Shown here in pieces: positions 57,237 to 64,000 of a stretch of DNA of 64,000 nucleotides; the stretch's first letter is position 1; every line of letters begins with the position of its first letter. This DNA is from Cherax quadricarinatus (taxonomy: Eukaryota > Arthropoda > Malacostraca > Decapoda > Parastacidae). The stretch spans positions 33,570,296 through 33,634,295 of the forward strand of contig NC_091311.1 in assembly GCF_038502225.1 (NCBI RefSeq), given 5' to 3'. The translations under genes were made by a program, and so were the position numbers. The notes beneath the pieces are model-generated. The model searched no databases and had not been told where the DNA came from. It saw nothing but the letters and a program-made list of their open reading frames with translations.

Positions 57237-58229
57237 TTGCTACACAGTATCTACTTCAGTGATACTATGAAAGGATATCGCAGAAGAAACAACATCAGTA
57301 ATAAAAGAATAACAGCAAGGACCCTAGAACTCAACTTGTCTACCCAGCAGGACGCCGGTGTATCATCAACCCCCCTCACCGCCGCCACCCAGGGAACAAC
57401 AACAACAACAAACATGGCTGACTCCCCCTCCAACTCCACTCCCTTCAAAGGATTCACCCATGATTACTCAGGTATGATTATTCCTGACAATATCAAGGAC
57501 TACATCGTTGCTCTAGAAAACGAAATCAAAGATATCAAAGCAACACTCGAGCGACGAGAATCCAAGATAACCAACCTCGAGAACAAGATCCAAAACCTTG
57601 AAGAGAAGATTACATCAGGAAGTGTTGACACAGAAAATACTCTGAAAGCAGCTATAGCCAGTCACACCGAACAAATAACTACAATAAATGTGAAGGTTGA
57701 AGAAGCAATCAAGGACTGGAATCAGAACATGCACACTCGACTAAATGAATACCTTGATTTCCAAGACGACAAAACTGAACAAGATAAGTTGTCTGATGCA
57801 GTTATAATAAACAGTCCACACATTCCAAGTGACATAACACAAGCTCAGTGCAAAGAAACTGCTGTCAGGATAATACAGGACCACGTACAAGTCATCATGC
57901 AAAACAATGAAATCAAAGAAACACGTTTGTTAGGAAAACCAGGAAGTAAACACAGTATAATGATCCGACTTCATTCATACGATAAAAGAAAGGACCTAAT
58001 TAAATCAGCAATTACAATGAAAAATGGAGTGTACATAAATGAGTGTCTAACAAGAAAACGTCAAAACCTTCTGTTCAGGCTGAGAAAACTTAAACAGGAA
58101 AACAAAATACATCAGTGTTTCACACGAGATGGGAAAATACTAGTAAGGAAAACATCAACAGGACAAAATATACTATCTCAAACGAACACGATTTCTCTAC
58201 CTTCCTTAGAAAAGCTGTCATTTCTGTAA
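57237..58229 (+). CDS. LINE-C ORF1 protein (coiled coil plus RNA-binding-type C-terminus)
   Basis: 330 codons open; a second Met at about residue 11 (MKGYRRRNNI) may be the real start. After a Thr/Ser-rich N-terminus comes a heptad-like region (about residues 85-130: IVALENEIKDIKATLERRES, ITNLENKIQNLEEKI) expected to form a coiled coil. The C-terminal half has TRLLGKPGSKHSIMIRL, KDLIKSAITMKNGVYINECL, RKRQNLLFRLRKLKQENKI and FTRDGKILVRK, the pattern of LINE ORF1 chaperone/RNA-binding domains. In LINEs this protein coats the RNA. There is no zinc knuckle. The frame is intact. Confidence 0.8.
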   Translation: MLHSIYFSDTMKGYRRRNNISNKRITARTLELNLSTQQDAGVSSTPLTAATQGTTTTTNMADSPSNSTPFKGFTHDYSGMIIPDNIKDYIVALENEIKDIKATLERRESKITNLENKIQNLEEKITSGSVDTENTLKAAIASHTEQITTINVKVEEAIKDWNQNMHTRLNEYLDFQDDKTEQDKLSDAVIINSPHIPSDITQAQCKETAVRIIQDHVQVIMQNNEIKETRLLGKPGSKHSIMIRLHSYDKRKDLIKSAITMKNGVYINECLTRKRQNLLFRLRKLKQENKIHQCFTRDGKILVRKTSTGQNILSQTNTISLPSLEKLSFL

Positions 58230-58609
58230 CAGATTAGATAAGTGCCCTTAATACATATATACGTGTGGTGCATATAGTGTACCTTACTATTATATTGTGC
58301 ATTACTATTTTTATTATTTTTTTCATCACAAGCTAATGCTAACTACCTCCAATACTTTTTTACTTCTTTCTTACTGCTATTAATTGCTCATAATTTTATG
58401 TTACAAGTCAAATCTTACTCCAAATTAATATTATTCATTGTTCTTACCTGTCCATTTAATTTTGTTTACTACTACTTGTTTTTTTAGTCACTTTTTATTG
58501 TGTGTGCAATTAGTGTATATTCCAATTACTTTTTTGCAAGTACCAAAACTATCTTTTGCTAGCTAGTACCAACTACCTCATTTCTTTTTTTTACTTTTTA
58601 TTTTTTTTT
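58230..58609 (+). other. LINE-C spacer, left part
   Basis: AT-rich non-coding part of LINE-C between ORF1 and the inserted LINE-B. It contains CAAATCTTACTCC...CCTGTCCATTTAA, which recurs in altered form at 60062-60120. Confidence 0.7.
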
Positions 58610-60039
58610 TTATTTTTTTATTATCACACTGGCCGATTCCCACCAAGGCAGGGTGGCCCGAAAAAGAAAAACTTTCACCATCATTCACTCCATCACTGTC
58701 TTGCCAGAAGGGTGCTTTACACTACAGTTTTTAAACTGCAACACTTACACCCCTCCTTCAGAGTGCAGGCACTGTACTTCCCATCTCCAGGACTCAAGTC
58801 CGGCCTGCCGGTTTCCCTGAACCCCTTCATAAATGTTACTTTGGTCACACTCCAACAGCACGTCAAGTATTAAAAACCATTTGTCTCCATTCACTCCTAT
58901 CAAACACGCTCACGCATGCCTGCTGGAAGTCCAAGCCCCTCGCACACAAAACCTCCTTTACCCCCTCCCTCCAACCTTTCCTAGGCCGACCCCTACCCCG
59001 CCTTCCTTCCACTACAGACTGATACACTCTTGAAGTCATTCTGTTTCGCTCCATTCTCTCTACATGTCCGAACCACCTCAACAACCCTTCCTCAGCCCTC
59101 TGGACAACAGTTTTGGTAATCCCGCACCTCCTCCTAACTTCCAAACTACGAATTCTCTGCATTATATTCACACCACACATTGCCCTCAGACATGACATCT
59201 CCACTGCCTCCAGCCTTCTCCTCGCTGCAACATTCATCACCCATGCTTCACACCCATATAAGAGCGTTTGGTAAAACTATACTCTCATACATTCCCCTCT
59301 TTGCCTCCAAGGACAAAGTTCTTTGTCTCCACAGACTCCTAAGTGCACCACTCACCCTTTTCCCCTCATCAATTCTATGATTCACTTCATCTTTCATAGA
59401 CCCATCCGCTGACACGTCCACTCCCAAATATCTGAATACATTCACCTCCTCCATACTCTCTCCCTCCAATCTGATATCCAATCTTTCATCACCTAATCTT
59501 TTAGTTATCCTCATAACCTTACTCTTTCCTGTATTCACCTTTAATTTTCTTCTTTTGCACACCCTACCAAATTCATCCACCAATCTCTGCAACTTCTCTT
59601 CAGAATCTCCCAAGAGCACAGTGTCATCAGCAAAGAGCAACTGTGACAACTCCCACTTTGTGTGTGATTCTTTATCTTTTAACTCCACGCCTCTTGCCAA
59701 GACCCTCGCATTCACTTCTCTTACAACCCCATCTATAAATATATTAAACAACCACGGTGACATCACACATCCTTGTCTAAGGCCTACTTTTACTGGGAAA
59801 TAATTTCCCTCTTTCCTACATACTCTAACTTGAGCCTCACTATCCTCGTAAAAACTTTTCACTGCTTTCAGTAACCTACCTCCTACACCATACACCTGCA
59901 ACATCTGCCACATTGCCCCCCTATCCACCCTGTCATACGCCTTTTTCAAATCCATAAATGCCACAAAGACCTCTTTAGCCTTATCTAAATACTGTTCACT
60001 TATATGTTTCACTGTAAACACCTGGTCCACACTCCCCCT
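58610..60039 (-). pseudogene. LINE-B copy, 5'-truncated, inside LINE-C
   Basis: Minus orientation. The T-rich tail and GGCCGATTCCCACCAAGGC hairpin are at the left. Reading from the right: VDQVFTVKHISEQYLDKAKE, FMDLKKAYDRVDRGAMW, VGLRQGCVMSPWLFNIFIDG, LLFADDTVLLGD and FRYLGVDVSADGSM. A frameshift at about 59268 (one extra base after AAGAGCGTT relative to the copy at 33996) separates it from the C-terminal frame with GRGRPRKGWREGVKEVL. It is cut at 60039 inside the RT N-terminal region, so the endonuclease is missing. It is very similar to 33341-36579. Confidence 0.88.
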
Positions 60040-60055
60040 ACTCAACTTATTTAAT

Positions 60056-60560
60056 ATTACAAATCAGATCTTACTCCTAAACCAATATTATTTCATAGTG
60101 ACTATCTGTCCATTTAACTTGTTTACCATTACTTAATTGTAAATCCCTTATATATATTTTTTTTCCTTTATTTTAGCTTTATATAACTACCTTAGCTCAT
60201 ATATTCACAATTGTTAAAATAATCAAGGTGCTATTCTCAGGTGCTAAAGTTAATAAGTTCACTATTTTGCCATTATACTCCAAAGCTCATTTATTTGATT
60301 ACCACTTTATTGTTCACCACAACTTATATTAGTCCCTTTTATATTATAATTTTATATTATAATTCTAACTTTAAAGAATTACCTTTAAAGTACTACCTAC
60401 TATCATATTCCCAAGCTCCATTATTTGATCATCACTTTATTTGTTCACCACAAATTATTTTAGTCCCTTTTATATTGTCTCCTTTATTTTAGCTTTAAAA
60501 AACTACCTTAGCTCATTATTTTTACATTTGTTAAATAATTCAGGTGCTATTTTTTTTTTT
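60056..60560 (+). repeat. Diverged tandem repeats in the LINE-C spacer
   Basis: CTCATTTATTTGATTACCAC (60288) and CTCCATTATTTGATCATCAC (60416) start related blocks that include TTGTTCACCACAA..TTAGTCCCTTTTATATT. TTTTAGCTTT..AACTACCTTAGCTC occurs near 60172 and 60488, each followed by AGGTGCTATT. Confidence 0.7.
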
Positions 60561-60622
60561 AGCTTTAGAATATTTACTTTATTTTTTTACTTAATTCTAA
60601 CTATAGATTCACTACAAATCTT

Positions 60623-62818
60623 ATGATTACAAGCATTGATCCTGATACCAACCTCTTATTTAATGACTTAAATGATTCAAACAGTTACTGTAATTACTAC
60701 ACAGCAGAACAATCAAAGGCACTTCTCAGAGCCAACAACAACATAACTATCTTTAACTACAATATCAGATCTTTAAGCAAGCATTATGATGACCTCCTAG
60801 CATTACTAAATTCCTTGCATGCCAATATGTCCATCATTACACTAACTGAAACCTGGCTAAAGCCTGATACTACAGATGTCTATGCCATTCCTGGTTACAC
60901 AGCCATACACAACTGTAGGCCAGACCAACAAGGGGGTGGCACTGCTATATACTACTCAGACCAACTAGAATGTATCACTAATACTTGCACAAGGGATGAA
61001 CATGGGGAATATATAATAGCTAAATTCAAATCCAAATACCTACAAAAACCTCTCACAGTGATAAACATCTACAGAGTTCCACAATCAAACATTAGCCAAT
61101 TTAGTCAAAACCTAGGAAGTATGATAACTGATGCACGCATGAACAAAGATCACTTACTACTCTCAGGTGACTTCAATATAAATCTCCTGCAAGACCAGGA
61201 CCCACACGTTACTGAATTCACAAACACAATGAGTAACTGCATGTTGCTACCAACAGTAACAAAACCTACAAGAGTTACAGAGACTAGTGTTTCCCTACTT
61301 GACCACATCTGGACCAACACCATATTCCCTTTAAAATCAGGTATAATTACAGATAATACCACAGACCACTACCCTACTTTCCTCATAACAACTCTTGGTA
61401 AAATACCCCAAGACACTACTAAAGTCACCTTCAGACTTCACAATGAGGCAGCCATTAATAACTTCACAACAGCAGTAACAAACATTGACTGGCACACTGA
61501 GCTAGAAATCTATACAGATATTGACGAATGTTTTAATAATTTTCTAAAAAAGACCCAATACCTTTATAACAAGCACTGCCCTAAAAAAACTAAACAGATG
61601 ACAGCTAAGAGACTGAACAGTCCCTGGCTAACACCCATCATTCTCAAATCCATAAATACAAAACACCAATATGAAAAACAGTACAGAATGGGTCACATAA
61701 CCAGAGACCAAACAAAACGTTACTCGTCAATCCTAACCAGCCTGATAAGAAGGGCAAAAAAATTGTATTATGAGAACAGATTATCCAACTTATGAGGTGA
61801 TATAAAAAAGACCTGGAAGACCCTATCAGAAATTCTGGGAACAAAAAAGATATCACGACATAGCGAAATAAAATTAGCAAAATCAGATGAACCCCAACTC
61901 CCACCAACAGAAACAGCAAACAGACTCAATGATTTCTTCTCCACTATAGGTCAAAACCTTGCCAATAAAATCCCAAGCTCAGATACCCCACCAAATGACT
62001 ACCTCACTGGCAACTACCCAAACACACTGTTCCTAGCTCCGACTAACCCATACGAAGTCTCCCTTATTATCAACGCACTGACAAACAAGGCAGGAGATTG
62101 AAATACCTTACCACCCTTTATATACAAAAAAGCGTCACAAGTACTATCACCAATCATTGCAACACTCTTTAACAAATCCATTGAATCCTCCACCTTCCCT
62201 ACAGTTCTCAAAATAGCAAGGGTCACCCCGATCCATAAAGGAGGAGACCAAACAGAGTTGAATAACTATAGGCCAATATCCAATTTACACCCTCTCTCAA
62301 AAATCTTCGAAAAATTATGGTACTATGTTCCACAGTCAGCCCTCCTGGCCCTTTATCACTCTCTTATTTACCCCTATCTCACCTATGGAATTTGTGCATG
62401 GGGCTCAACAACAATTAACCATCTCAGACCACTAATTACCCAACAAAAGGCTGCAGTTAGAATGATAACAAATTCTCACTACAGGCAACACACTCCACCA
62501 GTATTCAAAACACTCAACCTAGTCACCATACAAAACATCCATACATATTATTGCACCTATTACATACATAGAACACTTAACTCTGATATTAACCCTCCCC
62601 TCAAACATCTCCTTGCCAACCTCAACAGAACACATGACCATAACACAAGGCACAGATCACTCTTTGATGTTCCTCGTGTCCATCTCACGCTATGCAAAAA
62701 CTCAATGCACATAAAAGGCCCTAAAATCTGGAATTCATTACCTGTAAATATAAAAGAAACACTACCTGTTTATAAATTCAAGTCTCTTCTCAAAGTTCAC
62801 TTACTCACAACCAAATAA
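60623..62818 (+). pseudogene. LINE-C ORF2 with the RT core deleted
   Basis: The first 390 codons are open: endonuclease with NYNIRSLSKHYDDLLALLN, LTETWLKPDTTDVYAIPGYT, LLLSGDFNINLLQD, SLLDHIWTNTIF and NTTDHYPTFLI, then KRLNSPWLTPIILKSINTKH. A stop follows at 61793-61795, and sequence continues in frame-broken form to IYKKASQVLSPIIATLFNKS and TPIHKGGDQTELNNYRPISN. At 62318 the sequence jumps from LSKIFEKL directly to WYYVPQSALLALYHSLIYPY. This removes the part that in other copies holds FRTNKS, PQGSVLG and FADD. The C-terminus (KGPKIWNSLPVNIK) is retained. RT activity is impossible. Confidence 0.88.
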
Positions 62819-63201
62819 ATACTGAATAACTGAACCTTATAAATTGTATATCCAAAATGTTACTCACAATTATATCACATAAATGTTAAACCTAGGACCC
62901 AATCTAACTTTGTTATTTTTTTAAATACACTACCTAACAGAATACTCCATTCTACTGAATGAACAGCAATGCATGCAACCATATGACCTGTCTTTGTAAT
63001 ACTCATTTGTGCTTTATAGACATCTGTTTACAATAATGTCTTATCACTGATTTCATCATTGCTTAGTTAATCTTAAGTTAATTTTAAGCCAGCCCGTAAT
63101 GCTATGCATATAAGTGGCTTTGGCATGCTGCTCTTACCTGTATTTTTTTTGTACCTCTGTATGTATGCTAAAATTTCTAAATAAATAAATAAATAAATAA
63201 A
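62819..63201 (+). other. LINE-C 3' UTR and (AAAT)n tail
   Basis: AT-rich 3' UTR with GCCAGCCCGTAATGCTATGC, shared with the copy ending at 39917 (GTCAGCCCATAATGCCTAGG), closing in (AAAT)n at 63176-63201. Confidence 0.8.
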
Positions 63202-63320
63202 TACAGTTTGGACCCTGAACGTAAAGCCGTAGATCTACGGGACGGACCCTCAAAGGGTTAATCTTGTCCCCCAGGATGCGACCCACAACAGTTGACTAAC
63301 ACCCAGGTGAACAGGAAAAA

Positions 63321-63803
63321 ATGCCTGGAACTAGTGCTCATATTGGTGAGGTTAGTGGGGAGGATGTGGAAGAGTTGGTGGAGGAGGACAATGACGAACT
63401 AACCACTGATGAGCTGCTAGATCATCTTCAACAGCAAGAGGCCAGACCTGAGGAAACTGCTTCGGAGGAGGGGAGAGAGAAATTGAAGAAGTTGCCTACT
63501 TCAAAAATTAAGGAAATGTGTGCAATGTGGCTTGAAGTGCAAACCTTTTTTGATGAAAATCACCCTGACACAGCTATTGCAAGCCGTGCTGGTGACTTTT
63601 ACACTAACAATGTTGTGAACCACTTTAGGAAAGTCATAAAGGAACGAGAGGTACAGGCCTCTACGGACAGATATATTGTGCAACAGAGGTCCAGTGACTC
63701 TCAAGCTGGTCCTAGTGGCATTAAAAGAAGAAGGGAAGTAACCCCAGAAAAGGACTTGACACCTCAAGTCCTAATGGAAGGGGATTCCCCTTCTAAACAC
63801 TAA
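63321..63803 (+). CDS. Tigger-like transposase C-terminal fragment
   Basis: 160 codons open; the ATG is incidental. The acidic segment EDVEELVEEDNDELTTDELL is followed by LKKLPTSKIKEMCAMWLEVQ, ENHPDTAIASRAGDFYTNNV and VNHFRKVIKEREVQASTDRY. This is the pattern of the region downstream of the DDE domain in Tigger/Jerky-like transposases. The DDE catalytic region itself is not in the window, so the gene has lost its centre. In an intact element this part follows the catalytic domain and may help multimerisation. Confidence 0.68.
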   Translation: MPGTSAHIGEVSGEDVEELVEEDNDELTTDELLDHLQQQEARPEETASEEGREKLKKLPTSKIKEMCAMWLEVQTFFDENHPDTAIASRAGDFYTNNVVNHFRKVIKEREVQASTDRYIVQQRSSDSQAGPSGIKRRREVTPEKDLTPQVLMEGDSPSKH

Positions 63804-64000
63804 GTCCATCCACACTCTCCCCTCCTCCCACCCCATCAGTCATCACCAGATCTTCAATAAAGGTAAGTGTCATGTATTGTACATCTCTTCTTCAGTTTGT
63901 GTATATTAAAATTAATAATTCACATGGTAAAAAATTTTTTTTTTTTCATACTTTTGGGTGTCTTGCACGGATTAATTTGATTTCCATTATTTCTAATGGG
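63804..64000 (+). other. Tigger 3' UTR, element continues past the window
   Basis: AATAAAGG at about 63855 may be the polyadenylation signal. The last bases (CACGGATTAATTTGATTTCC) resemble the AT-rich subterminal sequence of Tigger elements. The terminal inverted repeat is not reached. Confidence 0.5.

Larger units (their letters stand above)
56845..63201 (+). mobile_element. LINE-C, apparently full length, inside MITE copy F
   Basis: It spans from a GC-richer 5' UTR (56845-57236) through ORF1, a long AT-rich spacer and ORF2 to a 3' UTR and (AAAT)n tail ending at 63201. TACGG at 56840-56844 and TACAG at 63202-63206 may be a short target-site duplication. A LINE-B copy (58610-60039) is inserted in the ORF1-ORF2 spacer. 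Confidence 0.82.
54605..63261 (+). mobile_element. piggyBac-type MITE (copy F), split twice by LINEs
   Basis: TTAA at 54605-54608 and 63258-63261. The MITE pieces are 54605-54966, 56231-56844 and 63202-63261. Joined, they match copies A, C and E in order. The first break is filled by LINE-D (54967-56230) and the second by LINE-C (56845-63201). The right palindrome CCGTAGATCTACGG is at 63227-63240, 6.4 kb from its partner at the 56833-56844 border. Confidence 0.88.
53906..64000 (+). mobile_element. Tigger/pogo-like transposon, split by nested insertions
   Basis: It begins TAGTGGACCCTCGCCTAACG after TA. Its 5' leader and the N-terminal start of a transposase gene follow to 54604. MITE copy F with everything nested in it occupies 54605-63261, and the Tigger sequence resumes from 63262. 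Across the MITE, GGTCC-TTAA-TCTTGTCC joins into one continuous sequence when a single TTAA is kept. The gene's C-terminus is at 63321-63803. The 3' end (GGATTAATTTGATTTCCATT) runs off the window, so the right terminus is not seen. Confidence 0.75.

Overview
The window is eukaryotic and most likely from an arthropod, probably a decapod crustacean. It has no operons and almost no host coding sequence. It is AT-rich intergenic or intronic DNA packed with non-LTR retrotransposons (LINEs), TTAA-flanked piggyBac-type elements, TA-flanked pogo/Tigger-type elements, Penelope-like relics, a tRNA-derived SINE relic and long micro- and minisatellites. The decapod assignment is an inference from the look of the repeats, chiefly the LINE tail carrying a 'GCCACCCTGCCT..GGTGGGA' hairpin. 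No search was run.

Working names used below: LINE-A is a CR1-like element of the jockey superfamily whose 3' end reads CCAGGTARACTCCAGGTAR. LINE-B is RTE-like, with an endonuclease, an RT and a C-terminal GRGRPRKGW motif. LINE-C is L2/CR1-like with an (AAAT)n tail. LINE-D is CR1-like with a TTCTTATG octamer tail.

Layout: 1-1400 holds TA microsatellites, a 203-bp Tigger-type MITE and a fold-back repeat with hammerhead-like motifs. 1406-2511 is a piggyBac-type MITE. 2.5-10.4 kb is older DNA with decayed LINE-A pieces, G-rich minisatellites and a Penelope-like unit. 12633-12955 (-) is the one credible host feature, a terminal exon with two C2H2 zinc fingers. 14.1-19.6 kb holds old and younger LINE-C copies plus a MITE. 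19.7-26.9 kb is a MITE split by a LINE-B copy, next to the relic of a piggyBac transposase gene. 27.2-30.1 kb is a 2.9-kb Tigger-type element holding a LINE-B fragment and a repeated block of about 150 bp. 30.2-49.1 kb is a run of LINE-A, LINE-B and LINE-C copies, several cut by TTAA-type MITEs. 50.1-52.2 kb holds two more TTAA elements, one with a 540-bp GAA tract. 53.7 kb to the end is a nest up to five levels deep: TTAA element > Tigger transposon > MITE > full-length LINE-C > LINE-B, with LINE-D also inside the MITE.

How the parts relate: the transposase relic at 24.6-26.7 kb shares its terminal and subterminal sequence with the MITEs, so the MITEs look like its non-autonomous passengers. 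The Tigger-type MITEs share termini with the broken Tigger gene at 53.9-64 kb. Two tandem short elements at 46.3-47.1 kb join the 5' and 3' ends of LINE-B with the coding part removed. No element in the window looks fully intact. The least damaged are LINE-B at 33341-36579 (one visible frameshift) and the RT open frames of LINE-A (47267-49096) and LINE-D (54966-56072).
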